A stretch of 64,000 nucleotides of DNA from JAVVTR01 sp036653535 (lineage in GTDB: Bacteria > Bacteroidota > Bacteroidia > Bacteroidales > P3), in assembly GCA_036653535.1 (NCBI GenBank), contig JAVVTR010000005.1, positions 24,055 to 88,054 on the forward strand, given 5' to 3'. Made by a program: the position numbers and the translations under genes. The notes beneath the pieces were generated by a model that had not been told where the DNA came from, did not search any database, and saw nothing but the letters and a program-made list of their open reading frames with translations. Below are positions 52,564-60,989 of this stretch, piece by piece. Within the stretch, counting starts at the first letter, position 1; each line of letters starts with the position of its first letter.

Positions 52564-54684
52564 CTATTTGTTTTCCGATTTATCCTCGGTATCCATTTCT
52601 TGTTTTTTCTCTTTCTCTCCCTTTGTTTCCACTTCCTTCACGTCTACTTCTTTTGCGTCTTCTTCTTTTGATTTTATATTATTCACTAAAATTGGCTTAT
52701 GAGAATCTTTTGTATTATTGCCATCCCCTACATTCCGCACATTATTACTTGCAGCAACAGACTTATTTCTAATTAATTTCATCTTAGCTTCCAAAAGGGC
52801 TAAATCTTGTTTGGCTTTTTGTATCTTTTTGTCAAATTCCTGTTTAAGAATTTCCGCATTCTTGGAATTAGACAAAAATCCAATATTGTTTTCCCATAAA
52901 TGAATATCCGATCTTAATTGCGTAATTTTCGTATTCAAGAAAAACACTTCTTTATCAGAAAGTTTGGAGGCAGCTTCCGTAGTTTCAATACTAGCAATAC
53001 GACCAACAATATCTCGTTGATTTTCCCTATTCATTCCAAAAGCATGAAATTTTTCATCAATAGCCGATCTAAATTCAGCATATAAACGATCCTTTTCTTT
53101 CATTGGAACATGCCCTATTTCCATCCACTTACGTTGAATTTCCTTGACCGAAATCAAAAGAGCCTCTCTCGTATCTTTGACCAAATCTTTAACATCTCCT
53201 ATCAATGTTTCTTTAATGGCCATATTATCTACTTCCTGCCCACGCATTAATTCATATTGTTCCGACTTCTTACGGAAAAATTCATCACAAGCGCTCCTAA
53301 ATCTTTTCCATATTTTATCCGACAAACGGTAAGGTACAGGCCCTATTTCTTTCCATTGCTGTTGTAGACGCAATAAATCGGCTGTAGCAACTCTCCAATC
53401 CACCCTCTGCTCGGCTATATTTTCCGCCTGTACACAAAGATTTATTTTTAAATTATAATTATTGGTTTGCTCATCTCTTACTTTCTGAAAATATTCTTTT
53501 TTATTTTCAAAAAGCATATTAATTCCAGAGCGAAATCGTTCCCAAATAGTATCATTGTCTTTTTGAGGAGCACGACCTATGGTTTTCCACAATTTCATTA
53601 ACTCATCTGCCTGTGTAGAAGTCTCATTCCAAGCCTTTATAGTCTCGTTTTTTACAGTTAACAAAGCCTCCATTTTTTCACATAGCGCAGTTTTTGCCAA
53701 AAGATTCTGCTCCATCTCGCCTTGCATCCTATCGTAATAATCTTTACGCTTTTGAGAAATAGTATCCGATGCCGCTTTAAAACGATCCCATATTTCGTCC
53801 TTTTTTTCCATAAATACGGGCCCTATCTCTTTCCAACGATCGTGTAATTCATGTAATTCTTTAGACGCTTTACTCAAAGATTCTTCCAATAAAAGACTTT
53901 CCGCTTTCTCACAAAGTTGTATTTTTTCTTCTAAGTTTTTCTTGTAATCCAGTTCTCTTAACTCATTATTAATTTTAACTTTGTCGAAAAATTTTTCTAC
54001 AAGAAAATGGTAACTTTGCCATAAGTTATTTGCTTCTGTTCGCGCTATAGGTTTTATCTCTCTCCAAGTCTCCGTAAGTTTATTAAATTCATCATAGATT
54101 TTTTTCAACGGTTGATCCAACTCTATCAACTGTTTCAATTCTTCCAAAAGAGCAAGTTTCTTTTTCAGATTTTCTTCCATCAACTTTTCTAACTCTTCAC
54201 TTTTTTTCTGATGAAAATCTTTTATTTTTTGATTTATATCTGAAAATCGAGCCTCTAATTCATCCACATACTGAAAATCCATTTTCACCCCCCCATTTTC
54301 CAAGAAATGATCCAAAGCTGCTTTTTTTAACTCTGTTGTTTTTTCACGATATTTCAATCGTAATAACGCAATCATATTTTTAGAAATGGTAAGTTTATTC
54401 TGCTTGTATAAATCTTCCAAACTTAAAACAATGGCATCTCTATCTAATTTGCCTACATTGTCTTCTTCCTCTTTAGTAATTTCGTCAGACTTTACTTCCA
54501 CAACTTCTGCTACAGAAATATTTCCTTCTTCCGTTTGCCGATCTATGGCTTCCTCTTCGGCCTCTAATCTTTGACGTTGAGCAATTTCTTCCAATTCTTT
54601 GATACCGGTTTTAACCGAAGCCCCAGTATTAGGAGTGGATTCAGGGATAACGTTTTTTTCGTCGTTTTGAATTAATTCGTCCAT
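52564..54684 (-). CDS. Repeated-DUF349 coiled-coil protein
   Basis: 706 residues, very rich in Glu and Lys. After a disordered acidic N-terminus (to about residue 80) there are five tandem DUF349 units of about 73 residues. They are recognisable by TWREIKP, RWKEIGPV, LWKTIGRAP, QWKEIGPV and KWMEIGHVP, each followed by a W/Y-xxFR-type segment. The rest is charged coiled-coil, then a low-complexity tail rich in Lys/Glu. No signal peptide. DUF349 proteins are common in Bacteroidota and of unknown function, although some are linked to RNA or ribosome biology. It is followed by trmD. Confidence 0.82.
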   Translation of the reverse strand: MDELIQNDEKNVIPESTPNTGASVKTGIKELEEIAQRQRLEAEEEAIDRQTEEGNISVAEVVEVKSDEITKEEEDNVGKLDRDAIVLSLEDLYKQNKLTISKNMIALLRLKYREKTTELKKAALDHFLENGGVKMDFQYVDELEARFSDINQKIKDFHQKKSEELEKLMEENLKKKLALLEELKQLIELDQPLKKIYDEFNKLTETWREIKPIARTEANNLWQSYHFLVEKFFDKVKINNELRELDYKKNLEEKIQLCEKAESLLLEESLSKASKELHELHDRWKEIGPVFMEKKDEIWDRFKAASDTISQKRKDYYDRMQGEMEQNLLAKTALCEKMEALLTVKNETIKAWNETSTQADELMKLWKTIGRAPQKDNDTIWERFRSGINMLFENKKEYFQKVRDEQTNNYNLKINLCVQAENIAEQRVDWRVATADLLRLQQQWKEIGPVPYRLSDKIWKRFRSACDEFFRKKSEQYELMRGQEVDNMAIKETLIGDVKDLVKDTREALLISVKEIQRKWMEIGHVPMKEKDRLYAEFRSAIDEKFHAFGMNRENQRDIVGRIASIETTEAASKLSDKEVFFLNTKITQLRSDIHLWENNIGFLSNSKNAEILKQEFDKKIQKAKQDLALLEAKMKLIRNKSVAASNNVRNVGDGNNTKDSHKPILVNNIKSKEEDAKEVDVKEVETKGEKEKKQEMDTEDKSENK

Positions 54685-54720
54685 ATCGGATATATTTAAA
54701 AACTCTTATACTTTATTTTT

Positions 54721-56925
54721 TTATTTTTTCAAACCGGTGGCAGGGGAAGTCATGCTGTTAGATCTATTAACAGGCAATGAAACGGGTGCTATATCGGATT
54801 TCCCAAAAACCAATTCTTCTATTAAATTTGTTGCTCCGGCATATTTATCAATGATAAATAACACATACCGTATATCTACCACAATAGTTCTTTGTAAACT
54901 GGGTTCATAAAAAATATCACCACTCATGGCCTCCCAATTTCCATCAAAAGCCAATCCTATTAATTCTCCTTTGGCATTAATTACCGGACTTCCGGAGTTT
55001 CCTCCAGTTATATCATTCGTTGTAAGGAAACAAGTCGTTAATGTACTATCGCCATAGCGACCAAAATCTTTTATTTTATACAATTCCTTCAACTTAGAAG
55101 GCACTATGAAATCCGGATTTTTGGGATCTTCTTTTTGCATCACACCTTTTAATGTAGTTTTAAAATCATAATAAACAGCATCTGCAGGAGCATAATCTTT
55201 TACCTGACCATAGCTAATACGCATAGAAAAATTGGCATCTGGAGCATAATTTTTATCCTTATTCATTTCTCTAATTCCCTTCACAAAAAGTCTTTTTGCT
55301 ACCGCTATTTTTTCATTTGCTAATTGGTTATGACGCTGATTGTAATTATCTCTAAAGCATATAGCCCATTGATATGCAAGATCCTTTTTTAAGGATTTTA
55401 GATTAGGATTTGCCAAAAAGGCTTCTATTTTAGCAGAGTCACCCATCATGGTTTTAGAAAATATTTGATCACTTAAACTTAGATAATCTTTTTTGTTTTT
55501 ATCTACCCACGCAATAAAATTAGCAGGTTGAAGACTGTCGACTATATTTTCATTAAACATTTGAAGCATGCGAAAAGTAAGTTCTTTATTCAATGCAGGG
55601 CTATAGTTTTTAAAGAAATCCGGTAAAATAGACCGAATGCTTTTTACTGCATTTTGAATTTGAGTTTCATCCTTACATTCCAATGCTTTTTCCAAACTGT
55701 TAAAATTTAGAGCCATACTAAATACTTCGGGGCCTCTTAATATAGCCTCCATAGTATACCACAATAGTTTGCCATTTTCTGCAAGCAAAGTATAACCCTC
55801 TTCTAAATCTTTTAATACATTAGAATATTCCGGTTTATCTGCCGCCCATGCTGCAAATTCTTTTTCTATTTGCTGTTTTTTTGCTACAACGTTGTTTTGT
55901 TTCAACTGTTTACCTTGTCCAATAAAATATTTCCAATAATTAGCTACCCCTGCATACTTAGAAGAATATTGTATTCTAACCTTAGGATCCGCATCCATAT
56001 ATTTAGAAAAAACATCTAATTTAGCACCTCTAATTTCCACTATCGCAGGAGCTTGTATATCCATTATTTGCTGTACACCAAAAGAGGTGAGAAAACGTTG
56101 TGTAGTACCAGGATATCCTAAAATCATAGAAAAATCACCATTTTGAACCCCAGCCAAAGAAATAGGCAAATAATGTTTGGGTTGATAAGGTACATTGTCT
56201 TTATGGTATGGTGCAGGCTTCCCATCCGGACTCATATATACTCTAAATATGGAAAAATCACAAGTATGACGGGGCCACATCCAATTGTCTGCATCTGCAC
56301 CAAACTTACCTATAGAATTAGGAGGAGTTCCTACCAATCGAACATCTTCATAAACTTCGTATACCAACAAATAATATTCATTTCCTTCGTAATAACTTTT
56401 CACATTGGTCTCGTACTTACCATTTTCCTCCGCCTCTTTAGCAATTTGACGAGTTACGGAAAAAATGGTATCCCTGCGTTGTGTTTCTGTCATATTGGGA
56501 GCAAGATGCTTTACAACCTTATCCGTCACCTTTTCCATTTTGACTAAAAATTTAACAGTCAATCCCGGATTTGGCAGTTCTTCTGCTTTCGTTTTAGCCC
56601 AAAATCCATCCGTAAGATAGTCGTGCTCCACCGAACTATGCGCTTGTATCTGTCCATAACCACAATGATGATTGGTAAAGAGCAAACCATCTGGAGATAC
56701 CATTTCTCCAGTACAACCGCCTCCAAATTGAACAATAGCATCTTTTAAAGACGAGTGATTAATGGCATAGATATCTTCTGCCGATAATTTTAAACCTAAT
56801 CTATGCATATCCTCTATATTCATTTTCTGCAATAGAATCGGCAACCACATACCCTCATCTGCCTTAGCAACAGGTATACAAAAACTAAACATCATTATGG
56901 CAAAAGCCAAACATATTTTTTTCAT
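54721..56925 (-). CDS. S46-family dipeptidyl-peptidase, DPP7 type
   Basis: 734 residues from the ATG at 56925 (the 10 codons upstream are low-complexity Asn/Phe). Signal peptide MKKICLAFAIMMFSFCIPVAKA. S46 signatures are the N-terminal DEGMWLP, the catalytic histidine region FTNHHCGYGQIQAHS, RHTCDFSIFRVY, and the catalytic serine in GGNSGSPV (Ser644). Eighteen residues later FDGNWE has Gly (Gly662); DPP7 enzymes have Gly there and DPP11 enzymes Arg, so a preference for hydrophobic P1 residues is expected. It digests peptides in the periplasm for amino-acid uptake. The next gene downstream is the DUF349 gene. Confidence 0.92.
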   Translation of the reverse strand: MKKICLAFAIMMFSFCIPVAKADEGMWLPILLQKMNIEDMHRLGLKLSAEDIYAINHSSLKDAIVQFGGGCTGEMVSPDGLLFTNHHCGYGQIQAHSSVEHDYLTDGFWAKTKAEELPNPGLTVKFLVKMEKVTDKVVKHLAPNMTETQRRDTIFSVTRQIAKEAEENGKYETNVKSYYEGNEYYLLVYEVYEDVRLVGTPPNSIGKFGADADNWMWPRHTCDFSIFRVYMSPDGKPAPYHKDNVPYQPKHYLPISLAGVQNGDFSMILGYPGTTQRFLTSFGVQQIMDIQAPAIVEIRGAKLDVFSKYMDADPKVRIQYSSKYAGVANYWKYFIGQGKQLKQNNVVAKKQQIEKEFAAWAADKPEYSNVLKDLEEGYTLLAENGKLLWYTMEAILRGPEVFSMALNFNSLEKALECKDETQIQNAVKSIRSILPDFFKNYSPALNKELTFRMLQMFNENIVDSLQPANFIAWVDKNKKDYLSLSDQIFSKTMMGDSAKIEAFLANPNLKSLKKDLAYQWAICFRDNYNQRHNQLANEKIAVAKRLFVKGIREMNKDKNYAPDANFSMRISYGQVKDYAPADAVYYDFKTTLKGVMQKEDPKNPDFIVPSKLKELYKIKDFGRYGDSTLTTCFLTTNDITGGNSGSPVINAKGELIGLAFDGNWEAMSGDIFYEPSLQRTIVVDIRYVLFIIDKYAGATNLIEELVFGKSDIAPVSLPVNRSNSMTSPATGLKK

Positions 56926-56994
56926 ACAATTAAAATTACAATTAAAATTAAACAAACAACTTCTTTCAATCGAAAATATTTGCCAAATAATTAG

Positions 56995-58086
56995 CTATAT
57001 AAACTTATCCCCTTTTTTTAATGCTACATCATTTACGAACTGCCGGATTTGCTGTTCTTCCGACTTTTTACATATCAATAGTACATTGTGATTTTCTATA
57101 ACTATATAATCTTCTAAGCCTTGTAAAACGGCTAATTTATCCTCTGATACATGCACTATACACCCTCTAGTATCGTAAGTCATTACATTTTTACCCACAA
57201 TGGAATTTTGATCTTGATTTTTCTGTTGAATTTCATACAAAGACCCCCAAGTTCCCAAATCAGACCAGCCAAAATCAGAGGCCAATACATATACGTTTTT
57301 TGCCTTTTCCATAACCCCATAGTCTATGGATATGCTTTTACAAACTAAATAGACTTTTTCTATATAGTCTTTTTCTTCGGGGGTATTCCACTTTTTTTCT
57401 CCTGCGGCAAAAAGTTCATCTATTTCTGGTAAATACTCTTTAAACGCACGCATAGAACTTTTTAAAGACCAAATAAAAATGCCTGCATTCCAAAGAAAAT
57501 CCCCACTTTCTAAAAAGGATTTTGCCATGGCAAGTTCTGGCTTTTCTGTAAAAACCTTTACTTTTTTAATTTGATTATTTTCTGCACAAATTTTCGTATC
57601 ATCAAACTGTATATATCCATATCCTGTATTAGGATAGGAAGGCCGAATACCTAAGGTGATAAGCCAATCGTTTTGACTGGCAGCTTTGGCTGCAGATAAA
57701 ACTACACTGCTAAAAACATCCGTTTTTAAGACTATATGATCGGATGGGGTTACAATGATGGTTGCATTTGGATTAACACTGTTTATTTTATAATTGGCAT
57801 ATGCGATACAAGGAGCAGTGTTTTTTCTATGTGGCTCGCATAAAACCCTATCTTCTGTCATTTTAGGCAACTGCGATAGAACCATATCTTTATATGCAGC
57901 ATTCGTTACCACATAAATATTTTCTTCCGGACAAACCGTTTTAAATCTATCATAAGTCTGCTGTATAAGACTTTCTCCTGTACCTAATATATCTATAAAT
58001 TGCTTAGGTTGATTGGTTCTGCTCATAGGCCAAAAACGAGCGCCTACACCACCAGCCATGATAACTACATAATAGTTTGGATTCAT
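56995..58086 (-). CDS. manC: Mannose-1-phosphate guanylyltransferase
   Basis: 363 residues from the ATG at 58086; a GTG sits one codon upstream. Makes GDP-mannose from mannose 1-phosphate and GTP. The N-terminal nucleotide-binding motif MAGGVGARFWPMSRTNQPKQF, TPSDHIV, LGIRPSYPNTGYGYIQ, VFTEKPEL and LWNAGIFIW are clear. No cupin-type isomerase domain follows, so it is the monofunctional form. Its own promoter lies about 35 bases upstream. With manB 5 kb away it provides mannose units for surface glycans. Confidence 0.92.
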   Translation of the reverse strand: MNPNYYVVIMAGGVGARFWPMSRTNQPKQFIDILGTGESLIQQTYDRFKTVCPEENIYVVTNAAYKDMVLSQLPKMTEDRVLCEPHRKNTAPCIAYANYKINSVNPNATIIVTPSDHIVLKTDVFSSVVLSAAKAASQNDWLITLGIRPSYPNTGYGYIQFDDTKICAENNQIKKVKVFTEKPELAMAKSFLESGDFLWNAGIFIWSLKSSMRAFKEYLPEIDELFAAGEKKWNTPEEKDYIEKVYLVCKSISIDYGVMEKAKNVYVLASDFGWSDLGTWGSLYEIQQKNQDQNSIVGKNVMTYDTRGCIVHVSEDKLAVLQGLEDYIVIENHNVLLICKKSEEQQIRQFVNDVALKKGDKFI

Positions 58087-58119
58087 CACTTATCTTCTTT
58101 CTATTAATAAACTATTTGG

Positions 58120-58127
58120 CAAAGATA
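58120..58127 (-). promoter_or_regulatory. Promoter -7 element of the manC-like gene (TATCTTTG)
   Basis: Perfect TAnnTTTG on the minus strand, in the 60-base gap between the arginine decarboxylase stop and the manC ATG (58086). It suggests that manC is not dependent on speA transcription. Confidence 0.55.
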
Positions 58128-58150
58128 AGCTTTTAGATAGGAAAAAAAAA

Positions 58151-59542
58151 TCAATATCCCAGAATTTTAAGCATAGATTTATGGCTCTGCTCCTTGGCAA
58201 ATAATTTGGTAAAATATTCACCATTTTCGTCTCTATCAATAATAATATGCTTGGGAGCCGGAGTAAGACAATGCTGAACTCCACCATAGCCTCCCAAAGA
58301 TTCTTGATATGCCCCTGTATGAAAAAAGCCAATATACATAGGTTCTTTATCCTGCATTTTGGGCAAAAATACAGCGTTAGAATGTGCTTCCGCATTATAA
58401 TAATCTTGACTATCACAAGTGAGCCCACCTAAAAATACCCTCTGATATTCCTTATCCCAATTATTCACAGCTAAAAGAATATATCTTTGATTGATTCCCC
58501 ATGTATCTGGGAGAGTCGTCATAAAAGAGCTATCAATCATATACCACAACTCTCTATCGTTTTGTTGCTTTTGGTTTATCAAAGAAAATAGAATTGCACC
58601 ACTTTCTCCCACTGTAAAGGATCCAAACTCTGTAAATATATTCGGATCCGCCACTCCATGCTGGCTACATATGTTTTTTATTTGTGCTATAATTTCCTCT
58701 GCCATATACTCATAATCATAACTAAATGCAAGGGTATTCTTTACAGGGAAACCTCCTCCAATATTAATAGAATCTAAGGTAGGACAAACTTTTTTGAGAT
58801 CACAATACACATGAACACTTTTTGCCAACTCATTCCAATAGTATGCAGAATCTCTAATTCCTGTATTAATAAAAAAGTGCAACATTTTTACAGAAAATTT
58901 CTTACTATGCGACAATTTTTCTTTATAAAAATCCACTATATCATTATATCTTATGCCTAAACGAGAGGTATAGAATTCGAAACGAGGTTCCTCTTCAGAA
59001 GCTATACGAATACCTACCTGACAAGGCTTCTTTATATATTCTTCTAATAAATTAATTTCATCCTTATTATCTATAATGGGGGTTGTGTGAGAAAATCCCA
59101 TATTAATTAATTCCGCTATATTCTCTATATACTGCGGACGTTTAAATCCATTACATATGATATAATGGTCCTTATCTATCAAACCTTGGGTATATAATTC
59201 TAATATTAAATTAATATCAAAGGCAGAGGAAGTCTCCAAATGCACATCGTTTTTTAAAACTTCTTCCAATACAAAAGAAAAGTGGGAACTTTTCGTACAA
59301 TAACAATAATGGTAGTCGCCTTGATAGTCTACTTTGGCCATAGCCACATTAAATAAACGCTTCGCTCGCTGAATTTGAGAAGTTATTTTAGGTAAAAAAC
59401 TAATTTTCAAAGGAGTTCCGTACTGCTTTATTATATCCATTAAAGGCACATCATGAAAACACAATTCCCCTTCTTCCACCCTAAACTCATCCTGTGGAAA
59501 CTCAAATGTCTGGTCAATCAGATCTATATACTTGTTCTTCAT
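58151..59542 (-). CDS. speA: Biosynthetic arginine decarboxylase (Bacteroidota type)
   Basis: 463 residues, fold type III PLP decarboxylase. The cofactor lysine is probably Lys84 in YCYCTKSSHF. HLETSSAFDINLILEL, YIICNGFKRPQYIENI, the glycine-rich NIGGGFPVKNTL, FTEFGSFTVGESGA and the CDSQDYYN motif with the catalytic Cys support the family. It makes agmatine from arginine for polyamine synthesis; other substrates cannot be excluded. It is clearly shorter than the proteobacterial SpeA form. Divergent from sufS, with back-to-back promoters in a 210-base gap. Confidence 0.86.
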   Translation of the reverse strand: MKNKYIDLIDQTFEFPQDEFRVEEGELCFHDVPLMDIIKQYGTPLKISFLPKITSQIQRAKRLFNVAMAKVDYQGDYHYCYCTKSSHFSFVLEEVLKNDVHLETSSAFDINLILELYTQGLIDKDHYIICNGFKRPQYIENIAELINMGFSHTTPIIDNKDEINLLEEYIKKPCQVGIRIASEEEPRFEFYTSRLGIRYNDIVDFYKEKLSHSKKFSVKMLHFFINTGIRDSAYYWNELAKSVHVYCDLKKVCPTLDSINIGGGFPVKNTLAFSYDYEYMAEEIIAQIKNICSQHGVADPNIFTEFGSFTVGESGAILFSLINQKQQNDRELWYMIDSSFMTTLPDTWGINQRYILLAVNNWDKEYQRVFLGGLTCDSQDYYNAEAHSNAVFLPKMQDKEPMYIGFFHTGAYQESLGGYGGVQHCLTPAPKHIIIDRDENGEYFTKLFAKEQSHKSMLKILGY

Positions 59543-59612
59543 TTTACCAAAGTAATTTACTTGGATCCTTCTCTTTTCAACAACCTAACTTTGTTGAATT
59601 TTAAAAAGTGAG

Positions 59613-59620
59613 CAAAAATA
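59613..59620 (-). promoter_or_regulatory. Promoter -7 element of speA (TATTTTTG)
   Basis: Perfect TAnnTTTG on the minus strand, about 70 bases before the speA start (59542). It is 42 bases from the divergent sufS -7 element. Confidence 0.5.
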
Positions 59621-59662
59621 CAAAAAACATATAAATAAAAAACCAATAATCACTTTTTTTCT

Positions 59663-59670
59663 TATCTTTG
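59663..59670 (+). promoter_or_regulatory. Promoter -7 element of sufS (TATCTTTG)
   Basis: Perfect TAnnTTTG followed by CGAAATTTTC; 83 bases before the sufS ATG at 59753. No TTG at -33 spacing. Confidence 0.5.
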
Positions 59671-59752
59671 CGAAATTTTCTTTACAATCGTAACAAAAGG
59701 CGCACACATAAACGTGGGAAAAATCAAAACAGCTACAAAATCCCCAAACACC

Positions 59753-60970
59753 ATGGATATAAATCATATTAGGAAAGATTTTAAAATATTAGAGCAAACT
59801 ATACATGGTAAATATCCTTTGGTTTATTTAGATAATGCAGCCACGACCCAAAAGCCCCAAGAAGTTATAGATGTTTTTTCTTCTTATTACACCTCAATAA
59901 ATAGCAATATCCACAGAGGAGTTCATCATTTAAGCCAATTAGCCACCTCCGCTTATGAAGAAGCAAGAGAATCTGTTACCAAATTTCTAAATGCAACCGA
60001 CTCTTCTGAAATCATCTTTACCAAGGGGACTACGGAAAGCATTAACTTGGTTGCTTCCGGCTTTGAAAAAGCTTTTATACATAAGAACGATGTAGTTTTG
60101 TCTACCATAATGGAGCATCATTCCAATTTTGTTCCTTGGCAGGAAGCTTGCAAGCGTAATGACGCCCATTTTAAAGTTATTCCTATCACTTCTCAAGGCG
60201 GCATAGATTTGGATCAAGCGGAAATCATGCTCAAAACAAAACCAAAAATATTGGCTATAACGCATATATCGAATGTTTTAGGAACTATTAATCCCATAGA
60301 AAACCTTATAGAGATTGCCCATAGTTATGGAGTTCCGGTGCTAATAGACGGAGCCCAAGCTGTGGCCCATTTAAAAGTGGATGTACAAAAGTTAGACTGT
60401 GATTTTTATTGTTTTTCCGGTCATAAAGTATATGCTCCCATGGGAATAGGTGTTTTATATGGTAAAAAACAATATTTAGAAGCGCTTCCCCCTTATCAAT
60501 TTGGAGGAGAAATGATAAGCGAGGTTCATGTGGAGAATACCACCTATAATCAATTACCTTTTAAATTTGAGGCAGGGACCCCTCAAGTAGCAGAAGCTTT
60601 AGCATTAAAAGCCGCTATAAATTATATAAACCATATAGGGATAGAAAATATTGCACGACACGAGCATCAATTGCTTTTATATGCAAGCCAAAAGTTGCAA
60701 GAAATAAAAAATATATCCATTTATGGTACTACACCTAACAAAGCTGGTGTTTTATCGTTCAACCTCCAAAACATACACCCCTATGATGTAGGCATAATCT
60801 TAGACCAAATGGGCATTGCGGTACGAACGGGTAATCATTGTGCTCAACCCTTAATGGAAACGCTTCATGTTCCAGGAACGGTACGTGCCAGTTTTGCCGT
60901 ATATAACACCATAGAAGAAATAGATCAATTTATCTTGGCTTTACAAAAAGCAAAAAAAATGTTAACATAA
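59753..60970 (+). CDS. sufS: Cysteine desulfurase SufS
   Basis: 405 residues from the ATG at 59753; a GTG 13 codons upstream is possible but adds only basic residues. PLP enzyme that releases sulfur from cysteine for iron-sulfur assembly. YLDNAATTQKPQEVID, NIHRGVHHLSQLAT, IMEHHSNFVPWQE, VLIDGAQAVAHL, the PLP lysine in YCFSGHKVYAPMG, and AVRTGNHCAQPLMETL with the persulfide Cys. No other suf genes are in the window. The subtilase starts 19 bases after its stop, so the two may be co-transcribed. Confidence 0.95.
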   Translation: MDINHIRKDFKILEQTIHGKYPLVYLDNAATTQKPQEVIDVFSSYYTSINSNIHRGVHHLSQLATSAYEEARESVTKFLNATDSSEIIFTKGTTESINLVASGFEKAFIHKNDVVLSTIMEHHSNFVPWQEACKRNDAHFKVIPITSQGGIDLDQAEIMLKTKPKILAITHISNVLGTINPIENLIEIAHSYGVPVLIDGAQAVAHLKVDVQKLDCDFYCFSGHKVYAPMGIGVLYGKKQYLEALPPYQFGGEMISEVHVENTTYNQLPFKFEAGTPQVAEALALKAAINYINHIGIENIARHEHQLLLYASQKLQEIKNISIYGTTPNKAGVLSFNLQNIHPYDVGIILDQMGIAVRTGNHCAQPLMETLHVPGTVRASFAVYNTIEEIDQFILALQKAKKMLT

Positions 60971-60989
60971 AAAATAACTTAAATAACTC

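Noticed and set aside
54721..56925. DPP11 (acid-specific S46 peptidase)
   Set aside because: The specificity residue is Gly, not Arg, in FDGNWE.
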